Source: Thermoanaerobaculia bacterium
GTDB taxonomy: Bacteria > Acidobacteriota > Thermoanaerobaculia > Multivoradales > J023
Length of the DNA stretch: 64,000 nt
Assembly (NCBI GenBank): GCA_030431255.1
Contig: JAUIJL010000001.1
Coordinates: 620,001 to 684,000 of the forward strand
Direction of reading: 5' to 3'
Both the position numbers and the translations under genes were made by a program. This document shows positions 45,908 through 54,624 of the stretch, piece after piece. Under the pieces are notes generated by a model. That model saw only the letters and a program-made list of their open reading frames with translations. It made no database searches and was not told the DNA's origin. The stretch's first letter is position 1. Each line of letters starts with the position of its first letter.

Positions 45908-46170
45908 GGATTGGGCACTACCATCAAGCGCTGGGCGACCTCCTCGGAAAGGCCGATTCGGGTCCCTCGGGCTTGGAGGATCCAGGGGTTGCCGATTTTG
46001 CACAGCTTCAGCTCGGTGCTCGGCGCCAGACCCAAGGCGCTCAGGAGCTGGGCATCCTCATCCAGAAGATGGACCCCGGCCAGGGTGCCGCAATCTCCGA
46101 CTCGCATGGATGTGAGGGCAACGGCTTGGGGAACCGGGGGATCTTGTGAGCTCGTTTGGGGGTCGGCCAT
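45904..46170 (-). CDS. feoA: FeoA SH3-like protein
   Basis: An 88-residue SH3-like partner of FeoB. Typical features are VGDCGTLAGVHL, LLSALGLAPSTELKLCKI and IGLSEEVAQRLMV. It is proposed to stimulate FeoB GTPase or stabilise the complex. ATG 46170. The start of feoB overlaps its stop by 4 bp. A repeat element that could bind an iron regulator lies upstream. Confidence 0.9.
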   Translation of the reverse strand: MADPQTSSQDPPVPQAVALTSMRVGDCGTLAGVHLLDEDAQLLSALGLAPSTELKLCKIGNPWILQARGTRIGLSEEVAQRLMVVPNP

Positions 46171-46200
46171 GACTTCTCCGCAGCGCTGGGGTCACTTTGA

Positions 46201-46225
46201 TGAGACGGAATCTCAATAAGTCTCA
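46201..46225 (-). promoter_or_regulatory. Candidate operator upstream of feoAB
   Basis: On the minus strand, TGAGAC-TTAT-TGAGAT-TCC-GTCTCA: two direct TGAGA copies spaced 10 bp and an inverted GTCTCA arm, 30-55 bp before feoA. It is not a good Fur or DtxR consensus match, but its position suits a metal-responsive regulator. Weak evidence. Confidence 0.3.
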
Positions 46226-46318
46226 GGAAGAATATCACGGATTCCACGGCCATGAAATTCAGTCTTTGCCCGGGCTTAAGTGGACTGGCCGAGGGGTCGA
46301 AGGGGATATGATCTCGCC

Positions 46319-48169
46319 ATGCGAAGCCGATTTCTTCTGCCCCATCTCATGATCATGATTTTCCTTTGGGGGGTGTCCGCTTGCGATCGTGCCCCGTCCT
46401 CAAACGATGAGCCTTATTACTACGATGTTCTGGCGGACCAGGCTTGGGTCGGTGGTCCCGCGGAGCCGGCGGAGCTCGCGACGACCTACTGCCTCGACGC
46501 GACCCGCAGAGGTGTTGAGCTGAAACCGGGTCGCAGTGTTCTGGCTGATTTGAATGACGCGGAGGTCGATGGCTCTCGGCAGCTCAAATTGGTGATCGAG
46601 GCCTGCTCAGCCACACACCACAAGGCTTCGACCCTAGAGCTCACTTGGTCCCATCAGGAGGAGGATGGGATCATCGAGCAGCGGACCCTGGACATTCCCG
46701 CTTTCGGATCCGCCCGACATGAAATCCAGCTCGCCGCGTCGGAGACCTCGGGCCCGGGCCCGTTCCTGCGGCTGGCAGCTTCTCCGTCGTCTTCCAGCCC
46801 GATCTACCTACAAGAGGTGGCGGTGGACGGGTGGCGAGAGCGACCGGCTGTCTCCGAGGTCAAACGAGACGCGGAAGAGCCGACCCAGATTCTTTTTATC
46901 TCTGTCGATACCCTAAGAGAGGACGGCATAGCGGCCCTGAGCAAAGGGTTGGACGCTGGGCAAGGCCCCGGAGCAACCACACCCAACCTCGATGCGCTGG
47001 TGGCGGAGTCCCAAATTTGGAGCCCCCACTATTCCGCCGCTTCGTGGACCCAACCGTCCCACGCGACTCTGCTGACCGGCCAATATCCGCCGGTCCATGG
47101 AGTCCAGAACCCAAGGGACGTGATTCACCCGGGGGTGACGACCCTTGCGGAGCGAATGCGGGACGGGGGCCTGCTGACCGCCGCTCGGGTTTACGACTGC
47201 GTTTGGTTGGATCCAAAGTTCGGATTCGATCGAGGCTTCGACGATTACGGGGTGCGGCCCTACGGCATCGGCAAGATGGCCCGAGAGGTGGCTAATTGGA
47301 TGGCGGATCATCGGGATCAGCCGTTCTTTTTCTTTTTCCACAACTTCGAGCCCCATTCCGACTTCAGTCAGCTGCCTTACGAGTCTCCTGGTTTGACAAA
47401 ATTCGATGTCGAGGAGCAATACGGTTTCGAGAATTTCGGTTGTCGAGAAGGGCTTTGCTCGTCGGGATTGCTGCAGAAAATGGAGACCGGTGAGATGGAG
47501 CCCCTGGAGGGGGAGCTGGAGGTGATGGACGATTTGTACCGCCGAGGCATCGGTTATACGGATCGTCGTCTCGGTGAGCTCTTCGAACGGCTCAAGGCCC
47601 TCGGCATGTGGGATCGGTTGTTGATTGTGCTCACCAGTGATCACGGCGAAGCCTTTGAGGCCGCCGGCAGGGTGATGCACGGCGGCGTTTGGGAAGAGGT
47701 GCTCAGGGTACCCCTGGTGATCAAATGGCCGGGCGGGGAGCTCGCGGGGGAGCGCCGGGATTTGCCCACGAGCTCCATCGATTTGGCACCCACCCTTCTG
47801 GCCCATGCCGGTCTGGAAGTCGGCGGCTTACCCGGCCTCGACCTACGAGTAAAAAGGAGAGCGACACCGATCTTCGCCGGCACCGTGGAGCGGGTCGTTC
47901 TGTCTGAGGGCTGGAAGGGAGTCTTTCGACCCCAAAGCCCGATTCGCATCTATGATCTCGACAAGGATCCGAAAGAGCTGTCGAATCTGGCGGAATCTCA
48001 CCCCCGGGAACGGGACGAGCTTCACGATCTGCTTCGGCGCTGGTCGGAATCCTTAAAAGCGAGCCTCACGGCCCGGGATCGGCGAGCCGCGGCGGCGGCC
48101 GGCGGCGAAGAGCTGACCCAAGAAGAGATCCAACGCTTGAAATCCCTGGGTTACCTCTCCGACGAATAG
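46319..48169 (+). CDS. Sulfatase-fold lipoprotein with Thr at the nucleophile position
   Basis: A 616-residue alkaline-phosphatase-superfamily protein. A signal with lipobox WGVSACDRA anchors it as a lipoprotein. A ~170-residue N-terminal domain precedes the catalytic domain: ILFISVDTLRED (metal Asp), ATTPNLDALV, SWTQPSHATLLTGQYP, VLTSDHGEAFEAAGRVMHGG (metal Asp-His), and the C-terminal LSNLAES. In true sulfatases the loop is C/S-x-P-S-R; here it is TQPSH, with Thr244 in place of the formylglycine precursor and His for Arg. Hydrolysis of phospho- or sulfo-esters, or transfer of a phospholipid head group, is possible. Convergent with the CoA-transferase gene (5-bp gap). Confidence 0.85.
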   Translation: MRSRFLLPHLMIMIFLWGVSACDRAPSSNDEPYYYDVLADQAWVGGPAEPAELATTYCLDATRRGVELKPGRSVLADLNDAEVDGSRQLKLVIEACSATHHKASTLELTWSHQEEDGIIEQRTLDIPAFGSARHEIQLAASETSGPGPFLRLAASPSSSSPIYLQEVAVDGWRERPAVSEVKRDAEEPTQILFISVDTLREDGIAALSKGLDAGQGPGATTPNLDALVAESQIWSPHYSAASWTQPSHATLLTGQYPPVHGVQNPRDVIHPGVTTLAERMRDGGLLTAARVYDCVWLDPKFGFDRGFDDYGVRPYGIGKMAREVANWMADHRDQPFFFFFHNFEPHSDFSQLPYESPGLTKFDVEEQYGFENFGCREGLCSSGLLQKMETGEMEPLEGELEVMDDLYRRGIGYTDRRLGELFERLKALGMWDRLLIVLTSDHGEAFEAAGRVMHGGVWEEVLRVPLVIKWPGGELAGERRDLPTSSIDLAPTLLAHAGLEVGGLPGLDLRVKRRATPIFAGTVERVVLSEGWKGVFRPQSPIRIYDLDKDPKELSNLAESHPRERDELHDLLRRWSESLKASLTARDRRAAAAAGGEELTQEEIQRLKSLGYLSDE

Positions 48170-48174
48170 CGTGC

Positions 48175-49401
48175 TCAGCTCATGGCGAGCTGGGACAAGA
48201 TTTCTTGGTTGTGCTCGCCGAGGGTCGGCGGGTGTCGTCGGTAAGTAGGTCCGCTGCCGGACATCTGGACGGGCAGCCCGATGGATCGGACCCAGCCGAG
48301 CGCTGGATGCTCCAGCTCGACGATCATTCCCCGGGCGATCAGATGCTCGTCGGTCAGAGTCTCCTCCGGTAGGTGGATCGGTCCCGCCGGCACCCCCGCT
48401 TGCAGCAAGGTCTGGATCCAATGGTCGGCGTCGTGGGTGGCCAGCTGGTCTTGGATCCGCTCAATCAGCGCGGCTCGGTTGGCGTTGCGCTTGGAGTTGG
48501 TCTCAAATCTCGGATCGACCATGACGGACTCCCGCCAATCGAAGACGCCACAGAATTTCTGCCACAGACGCTCGGTGCCCACGGCGATCAAAAAAGTGCG
48601 ATCCCGCGCCCGAACGGGTTGGTAAGGCGTGATGCTGGGGTGGTTGTTGCCCAGCCGCTGGGGGGCCTCACCGCCGGCTAGGTAGCTTCCACCCACATTC
48701 GCCAACCACGTGACTTGGGAATCCACCAGCGCCACGTCCAAAAACCGCCCTTTGCCGGTTCCTCCCGCGCGATCCCGGGCGTAGAGAGCCGACAAAATGC
48801 CGATCAGCGAGTAGATGCCGGCCGAAATATCGGCCATGGGAGTCGGAAAACGCATCGGGCCGCCGTCGGGCTCGCCGGTGAGGGCCATCAAACCGGCTTC
48901 CCCTTGGGCGATGACGTCGTAACCCGGGCGCCCCGCCTTGGGACCGGTATGGCCGTAGCCGCTGATCGCGCAATAGATCAGCTCGGGTCGACGGCCCATC
49001 AGGGTGTCGGGATCGACGTTCCGCTTTCGCAGGGAGCTGATGCGCGGGATGTTGGTCAGAAAAACGTCCGCGGAATCCACCAGCCGATGCAGGATGTCTT
49101 GGTCCCGCTCCTGATCCAGATCGATCTCCAGGCTTCGCTTATTGCGATTGATCGAAAGATAGTAGGCGCTTTGATCGCCGACGAAAGGTGGACCCCAACG
49201 GCGAGATTGATCGCCGACGCCCCGGCGTTCGATCTTGATCACGTCGGCGCCGAGGTCTCCCAGCAACATGCCGCAATACGGGCCCGCCAAAGCCTCGGTC
49301 ATGTCGAGCACCCGAATGCCGTGCAAAGGGGCCGGAGCTTCTGAGGCCGGAGGTTCTCGGTGCGGAGCTTCTGGCGGCGGAGAGTTGGGTGGTTCGGTCA
49401 A
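48175..49401 (-). CDS. CaiB/BaiF family CoA-transferase
   Basis: A 408-residue family III CoA-transferase that moves CoA between carboxylic acids. Signatures: PLHGIRVLDMTEALAGPYCGMLLGDLGADVIKIE at the N-terminus, the ISGYGHTG region, GEAGLMALTGEPDGGPMRFPTPMADISAGIYS, and a C-terminal LGWVRSIGLPVQMSGSG. The catalytic Asp is expected in MADI. The start is TTG 49401. Substrate not readable; no partner dehydrogenase or racemase is adjacent. Confidence 0.92.
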   Translation of the reverse strand: MTEPPNSPPPEAPHREPPASEAPAPLHGIRVLDMTEALAGPYCGMLLGDLGADVIKIERRGVGDQSRRWGPPFVGDQSAYYLSINRNKRSLEIDLDQERDQDILHRLVDSADVFLTNIPRISSLRKRNVDPDTLMGRRPELIYCAISGYGHTGPKAGRPGYDVIAQGEAGLMALTGEPDGGPMRFPTPMADISAGIYSLIGILSALYARDRAGGTGKGRFLDVALVDSQVTWLANVGGSYLAGGEAPQRLGNNHPSITPYQPVRARDRTFLIAVGTERLWQKFCGVFDWRESVMVDPRFETNSKRNANRAALIERIQDQLATHDADHWIQTLLQAGVPAGPIHLPEETLTDEHLIARGMIVELEHPALGWVRSIGLPVQMSGSGPTYRRHPPTLGEHNQEILSQLAMS

Positions 49402-49680
49402 AGCATTCCTCGAGCATCGGAGAATCGTCCTCTGTGGAGGACAATTTGGGGTGAATGAAGGGCGATGGGGGGTGGATGTAGGTCAGGCTGTGACGAAAGA
49501 TTGTTGATTTAGCGGTCTTTTTGGTTTCGTGGCGATGTTGGTATAGCTCTTGCTCTATGAATGGGCGTGGGTCGGAGCTGACGACAAAACGCCGATCCGA
49601 CCCTCGAGCCACCCAACGTCGAAGCCGAGCTTCGACCCTCAGGCTCCGGATAAGCCGGAAGCCGAAACGGAGGTCCCATC
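49402..49680. promoter_or_regulatory. Divergent intergenic region with a hairpin
   Basis: This 279-bp gap lies between the CoA-transferase and DUF4384 genes. GTCGAAGC-CGA-GCTTCGAC (49618-49636) forms a perfect 8-bp stem with a 3-base loop, 44 bp before the DUF4384 start. Beyond that I see only weak promoter-like AT patches around 49530-49545, and a GGAGG site (49671-49675) just before ATG 49681. Confidence 0.4.
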
Positions 49681-50445
49681 ATGAACGCTCATCTATCTAC
49701 CTTCCATCGACCTTCACGGCGCGCCCTGGCTACGGGTTACTTTTCCGCCGCTGCCTTGTTGCTCGCCTTGGTTTCGCCCAACACCCTTTCAGCTTCAGAG
49801 CAGGGCTCAGCCTCGAATCCGGCCGCTGCCCCGGAACGGCAATACGAAGCGTCCGACGCGGGCAAGAGGATCGGAATCGAGAAGGTGGAAGTTTATCCCC
49901 AAACCGAGAAAATTCGGATCGAGCCGGACTATCCCCACCATCGAGCCGTGGATATCGAGATCTGGACCCACAAGGGAGACAATGCTCGATATTGCGTCGG
50001 AGAGCCGATCGAAGTCTTCTTCCGCACCAACGTGGACGCCTATGTGGCGATCTACAACACGGATACCTCGGGTAGAACCCAACGCCTCTTCCCTAATCGC
50101 TACGATCACGACAACTTCGTGGAAGGGGGGCGGACCTATCGGCTGCCGGCACGGGGGTACGACTTCATCGTCGAAGGGCCTCGGGGCCGCGAGTCCTTGA
50201 AGGCCGTGGCAGCGCTCGATCGTCGGGATTTGAACCTCGGACGTCGGGCCCCGGCGTCGCACCACTACGAGGATCGTCGGGATCACGGTCGTCGTTACGG
50301 TTCCAAGATCGTGGTGGAGAAGATCGGTGTCTATCCGGATATCGCGGCGTCTCCGGACATCGACGTGGACGTCATCACGCACCGGGTGAGGGACGGCTAC
50401 CGCTGCGAGCGTCGATATCCTCGCACTCGCCCTTGGTGGAAATAA
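49681..50445 (+). CDS. Secreted DUF4384 domain protein
   Basis: A 254-residue exported protein with signal peptide (ATGYFSAAALLLALVSP). DUF4384 covers about residues 85-180: IWTHKGDNARYCVGEPIEVFFRTNVDAYVAIYNTDTSGRTQRLFPN in outline, ending YDFIVEGPRGRESLKAVAA. This beta-sandwich domain occurs in secreted or surface proteins of unknown role. Flanking segments are repeated: IGIEKVEVYPQTEKI near the N-terminus resembles VVEKIGVYPDIAAS near the C-terminus. The protein is basic and Arg/Tyr/His-rich at the end. Monocistronic, ends at a bidirectional terminator. Confidence 0.8.
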   Translation: MNAHLSTFHRPSRRALATGYFSAAALLLALVSPNTLSASEQGSASNPAAAPERQYEASDAGKRIGIEKVEVYPQTEKIRIEPDYPHHRAVDIEIWTHKGDNARYCVGEPIEVFFRTNVDAYVAIYNTDTSGRTQRLFPNRYDHDNFVEGGRTYRLPARGYDFIVEGPRGRESLKAVAALDRRDLNLGRRAPASHHYEDRRDHGRRYGSKIVVEKIGVYPDIAASPDIDVDVITHRVRDGYRCERRYPRTRPWWK

Positions 50446-50472
50446 CATCTCGATAAGAAAGCTCGATAAGAG

Positions 50473-50498
50473 AAAAGGCCGCCCTCGGGCGGCCTTTT
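50473..50498. terminator. Bidirectional intrinsic terminator
   Basis: GGCCGCCC/GGGCGGCC (50477-50484 with 50487-50494) with an A-run before and TTTT after, so it can work on both strands for the convergent DUF4384 and ferritin genes. Confidence 0.9.
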
Positions 50499-50535
50499 CT
50501 CGGCTTTGAGCCGGGCTAGCCGGCTCGCGTCTCGC

Positions 50536-51054
50536 CTACTCTTCGACCGAGGCTCCGCCTTCTACACCATGGCGGCTGAGGTAGTCCTCCACATAGAGAA
50601 GATTATCCTCGCCGGCGCGTTTGACGATACCCAGGAGGCTGTCCATGAGCGAAACCTCCTCGAGCTGCTCGGTGACGAACCAATCGAGGAAGCGCAACGC
50701 AATGTGATTGCGCTCTTCCTGGCACAGCTCCACCAAGCCGTAGATCTGCTGGGTCACTTCTTGCTCCCAGTCGAGGGAAGCTTGAACCGCTTCTGCAGCG
50801 GTCTCGAATTTGTTTTTGGGCTCGGCGATTTGCGGAATCTCTACGTGCCCGCCGACGTCCAGGATGAAGTGCACGAATTTCATCGCGTGCTCACGCTCTT
50901 CCTCGGCTTGACGGAAGAAGAATTGCGACAGCTCGTCGAGGTTCTCCTCGCTGAAGTGAGACGCAATCGCTACATATTGATTCGACGCTCCCAGCTCGTT
51001 GCCGATCTGGCGGTTGAAAGCGTCGACGATTTTCTGGCTGGCAAGTTGTGCCAT
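50536..51054 (-). CDS. ftnA: Ferritin
   Basis: A 172-residue non-heme ferritin. The diiron-centre ligands are visible in helix order: NRQIGNELGASNQYVAIA (first Glu and Tyr), FFRQAEEEREHAMKFVHFI (the ExxH pair), EQEVTQQIYGLVELCQEERN (Glu), and DWFVTEQLEEVSLMD (Glu and Gln). It stores Fe(III) in a 24-mer and fits with the nearby feoAB uptake genes. ATG 51054 has a CAGGAGG site. The acidic C-terminus GASVEE is short. Gap 51055-51260 upstream holds no supported gene. Confidence 0.95.
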   Translation of the reverse strand: MAQLASQKIVDAFNRQIGNELGASNQYVAIASHFSEENLDELSQFFFRQAEEEREHAMKFVHFILDVGGHVEIPQIAEPKNKFETAAEAVQASLDWEQEVTQQIYGLVELCQEERNHIALRFLDWFVTEQLEEVSLMDSLLGIVKRAGEDNLLYVEDYLSRHGVEGGASVEE

Positions 51055-51260
51055 GGGGATCCTCCTGGGTCTCTATGTCTATGGGTTCTTATTCTTTGAA
51101 CGGGGTTTAGAACGTGACGCTCGACCGTCGTCCTACGGAGCTCTTACGAGTCGAATCGAGATCGCCTCGATGGTGACGGCCTATCTATTCCTTCGTCTGT
51201 CGTCCGCCGGCCGATGTCATTCTCTGAAGTCTTGTCCGTCGGTCCATATGAGGGAAGGTC

Positions 51261-53396
51261 TCAAGGCTCGTCGGCAGCGGGCGGTTCCGCGGTCCAGCGG
51301 TCCAGCCAATCTATAACCTCCTGATGCCACCGAATGGAGTTGTTGGGTTTCAGCACCCAATGGTTCTCATCGGGAAAGTAGAGGAAGCGGCTCGGAATGC
51401 CCCGTCGTTGCAGGGCGGTGAAAGCGCCGAGCCCCTCGGTCTCCACCACTCGGAAATCCTTGGCTCCGTGGATGACGAGCATCGGCGTCTTCCAAGCCTG
51501 AACATATCGCATGGGGTTGTGGCGGTTGAAACCCTCTGGCGCTTGCCATGGGGTCCCGCCCATCTCCCATTCGGGGAACCAAAGCTCTTCGGTGGAATAG
51601 TACATGCTTTCCAAATTGAAGAGCCCGTCGTGATTGACCAGGCAATCGAAGCCGTCGGGCCATTTACCGGCGATCCAATTGATCATATAACCGCCGTAGG
51701 AAGCCCCCAAAGCACAGGCGCGATCGCCGTCGAGGAAGTCGTAGCGCTCCAAAGCGGCCTGCCAGCCCTTTTGAAGATCCTCCAAGGGCTTGCCGCCCCA
51801 ATCTCCGGTGATGGAGTCGGTGAACGCTTGGCCGTAACCCGTCGATCCGTGGAAGTCGATGAAGACCGAAGCGTAACCCGCACCCGCATAGGTCTGTGGG
51901 TTCCAACGGTAGTGAAAGTCGTTGTCGAATGATCCTTGGGGGCCGCCGTGGATCAGGAAGGCCACGGGATAGGATTTTCCTTCCTCGAAACCCGCGGGTT
52001 TGACCACATAGCCGTAGACGGTTTCGTCGTTCCAGCCCTTGAAGGAGAATTGCTCGTAGGTGCCCATGTCGAGCTCGGAAAGGCGATCCGCGTTGACCGC
52101 GGTCAAGGGTTTGAGCTCGCCCTTTCCGTCAATCGGCAGGGTGAAGAGATCCACGGGGCGGGTCAGGTCGTCGAGGCCGAACACCAAGAGATCCTGTTGA
52201 GGAATGAGCGCGGGGGAGCGCACATGACCCTCGCCCCAAAGCTCTCGGACCTCACCGGATTGCACGTCGATCGAAAAGAGACGCACATGGCCGGTGTCCC
52301 CGGCGGTGGCATAAATGGTCTTGCTGTCCGGCGAGAAGAAAAAGCCGCCCACCGAGCGATCCCAATTCTCGGTCAGCACCCGTTCTTCAGGGCTCGGCCA
52401 CGCACGAAGGACCAAACGGAAGCGGTCGGCTTCGAAGCCGGGACTTTTCATCGCCAAATAGGCCAGGGTCTTGCCGTCGGGCGAAAAAGTGGGGTGGGAG
52501 TCCCAGGCCGGGTTGGAGGTCACTTGCTTCGGTGCTTCGGATCCATCGGCCGGCGCTTTGTAGAGATCAAAGTTGGTCGACCACGGCTCTGAGCCGCCTT
52601 CGACACGCGCGGAGAAGACCAAGGCTTTGCCGTCGGGGGTAAAAGTCACTTCCTCCATGCCACTGAACGGTTTCGGCGGCACATCGCCGTCCAACCCTCG
52701 TGTGACGTCGACGGCGTCACCACCGGTCGCGGGCACCACGAAGACATGGCTTCGACGACCGTCTTTCCAGGTGTCCCAGTGGCGGACGAAGAGCCGATCG
52801 TAAACCATGGCCGAGGACTTGGATTCAGAATTTGCTTTGAGGCGATCGACCGTGCAGGCCAAGTCTGGACAGTCCACGAAGACTTCCATGGCCACCGCCA
52901 GCTGGGTTCCGTCCGGAGAGAGGGTGAATCCGGAGACGTCCAGGGGCAGATCGGTCACCTGCTTGGGCTCTCCCGCATCTGCTCCGACCTCCGCTCGCCA
53001 CACCTGAGAGCTTCCGGATTGACCGGTGAGGTAGAGCACGGATCCGCTGTCCGGTGCCCACCGGGGATGGCTGTCGCCACCCTCGAAGGTGGTCAGGCGA
53101 CGGGCTTCCGACAATCCGTCGCTGGGCAGCAGCCAGAGATCCGTGCGCCCTTTGTCGGCTTCAAGGTCGGTCTCGCGTAGCACATACACGATGTGCGCTC
53201 CGTCGGGGCTGACCTGTGGGTCCGACAATCGGTTCATGGACACCAAGTCGAGGGCGGTGAGACCCCGCCCCTCTGCATTGGCAGAAGCGGCCAAAGCGGC
53301 CCATGAAACGAGCGCTGCGCATCCAAAAACGATGGGTGAAAAACGCTTCGGGTTGCGTGGAAGGTCTATTCGATTCAGATCCGAGAAAGGCTTCAT
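51261..53396 (-). CDS. S9 family prolyl oligopeptidase-like peptidase, secreted
   Basis: A 711-residue exported serine peptidase. A signal sequence (ALVSWAALAASANAEG) is followed by a beta-propeller of WD40-like/TolB-like repeats (SDPQVSPDGAHIVYVLRET, GDSHPRWAPDSGSVLYLTG, SHPTFSPDGKTLAYLAMKS). The C-terminal alpha/beta-hydrolase domain has catalytic Ser566 (GASYGGYM), Asp647 (HGAKDFRV) and His679 (DENHWV). The architecture matches acylaminoacyl-peptidase/DPP-like members of S9 that degrade peptides in the periplasm. Complete, single gene. Confidence 0.94.
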   Translation of the reverse strand: MKPFSDLNRIDLPRNPKRFSPIVFGCAALVSWAALAASANAEGRGLTALDLVSMNRLSDPQVSPDGAHIVYVLRETDLEADKGRTDLWLLPSDGLSEARRLTTFEGGDSHPRWAPDSGSVLYLTGQSGSSQVWRAEVGADAGEPKQVTDLPLDVSGFTLSPDGTQLAVAMEVFVDCPDLACTVDRLKANSESKSSAMVYDRLFVRHWDTWKDGRRSHVFVVPATGGDAVDVTRGLDGDVPPKPFSGMEEVTFTPDGKALVFSARVEGGSEPWSTNFDLYKAPADGSEAPKQVTSNPAWDSHPTFSPDGKTLAYLAMKSPGFEADRFRLVLRAWPSPEERVLTENWDRSVGGFFFSPDSKTIYATAGDTGHVRLFSIDVQSGEVRELWGEGHVRSPALIPQQDLLVFGLDDLTRPVDLFTLPIDGKGELKPLTAVNADRLSELDMGTYEQFSFKGWNDETVYGYVVKPAGFEEGKSYPVAFLIHGGPQGSFDNDFHYRWNPQTYAGAGYASVFIDFHGSTGYGQAFTDSITGDWGGKPLEDLQKGWQAALERYDFLDGDRACALGASYGGYMINWIAGKWPDGFDCLVNHDGLFNLESMYYSTEELWFPEWEMGGTPWQAPEGFNRHNPMRYVQAWKTPMLVIHGAKDFRVVETEGLGAFTALQRRGIPSRFLYFPDENHWVLKPNNSIRWHQEVIDWLDRWTAEPPAADEP

Positions 53397-53478
53397 GGGC
53401 TCTCCCCTTTAGGTGCTTAGAGCTCGTAGATGCTCAAAGCTCGTGGGTCTTTTGGGCTCGCGGGTGCTTGGGGCTCGT

Positions 53479-54372
53479 TCAGGTTCGCCATTCCGAGGAT
53501 GGGAATCCTTGAAAAAAGAGCAGGGTGGATAGATCTCCGTGGTCGATTCGGAAATCCGCGGCTTCCGCGACGTGAGGTTTGCCGTGGTAGGCCACTCCGA
53601 GGCCGGATTTTTTCAGCATCGAAAGGTCGTTCGCTCCGTCACCGACCGTGACCGCGTTGTCGGGGCTGAGGTCCAACTTTTCACAAAGCTCGTCCAAGGC
53701 TCGGACCTTGGCCTCGCGGTCGAGAATGGGGCGGCCGACTCGACCGGTGAGCTTGGAGTCGGAGGTCAGCAGGCGATTGGCCCTGGATTCGTCGAATCCA
53801 AGCCGATCTCGCACGTGATCGGCGAAGAAGGTAAAACCGCCCGATACCAAAGCCGTATAGACCCCATGGGATTTGAGGGTAGCGACCAGGGTTGCCGCTC
53901 CGGGATCGATCCGAATGCGGTCGAGACACGAGCGCAGCACGTCTTCCTCTAATCCCGTCAGCAGAGAGACCCGTTCTTCCAAGGCGGCCTCGAAGTCGAG
54001 CTCGCCGTTCATGGCTCGCTCGGTAATCGCGGCGACTTGGTCTCGGGCCCCGACGAATTCCGCCAGCTCGTCCAGCATCTCGTTCTCGATCACCGTCGAC
54101 TCCATATCGGCGATGAGCAGCCTTTTCCGTCGAGCCTCTAGGCCTTGAAGGGCTGAATCTACGGGATGAGCCGCGCAGAGCCGGCGGATTTCAGAGCTCG
54201 AGGGGGTCCGATTGGGGCCTTCCGGGTGCCGGAAGGTGATGTCGATCGCCCGCTCGGGATCGAGGAGAGTGGTTTCCATATCGACAGCCCCGTGGTCCGC
54301 CAACCATTTCCTCGCCTGTTCAGGAAGGGAGGAGCCGACGAGACCCTCGGCGACTAGGGTCAAAACGTGCAT
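53479..54372 (-). CDS. serB: Phosphoserine phosphatase SerB
   Basis: A 297-residue HAD phosphatase for the last step of serine synthesis. The N-terminal ~85 residues form an ACT-like regulatory region as in proteobacterial SerB. HAD motif I is LLIADMESTVIENEM, motif II is ALVSGGFTFFA, the motif III Lys region is REAKVRAL, and motif IV is AVTVGDGANDLSML. Motif I has Glu in place of the usual second Asp (DxDxT), which normally serves as general acid/base; the rest is canonical. ATG 54372. Confidence 0.9.
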   Translation of the reverse strand: MHVLTLVAEGLVGSSLPEQARKWLADHGAVDMETTLLDPERAIDITFRHPEGPNRTPSSSEIRRLCAAHPVDSALQGLEARRKRLLIADMESTVIENEMLDELAEFVGARDQVAAITERAMNGELDFEAALEERVSLLTGLEEDVLRSCLDRIRIDPGAATLVATLKSHGVYTALVSGGFTFFADHVRDRLGFDESRANRLLTSDSKLTGRVGRPILDREAKVRALDELCEKLDLSPDNAVTVGDGANDLSMLKKSGLGVAYHGKPHVAEAADFRIDHGDLSTLLFFQGFPSSEWRT

Positions 54373-54486
54373 ATGAGATAGATCCGGAATGTTTGGTGGA
54401 TGATCTTTGTTGTGCGGTGAACGACCCTATCAGGGTGAGATCCGTCCGGTAGGCCCGCAGGGGATCGGGTGTTGACGACCACTTTG

Positions 54487-54546
54487 AACGACTCAGTGGG
54501 AGACTCAGTGAACGACTCAGTGGGGTACCCAGTGGAAGACTCCGCT
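54487..54546. repeat. 12-bp tandem repeat upstream of the ABC exporter
   Basis: The octamer ACTCAGTG starts at 54491, 54503 and 54515, and ACCCAGTG at 54527, exactly 12 bp apart, with a decayed fifth unit at 54539. It lies in the 252-bp divergent gap between serB and the ABC exporter gene, where no gene is supported. Confidence 0.85.
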
Positions 54547-54624
54547 AGATTACCACCGAGACGAGACCGGAGTCTCTTGCATTTTCGATAGTGATTTCCC
54601 GAAGCAAGCCGGGTGGAGGTTGGT

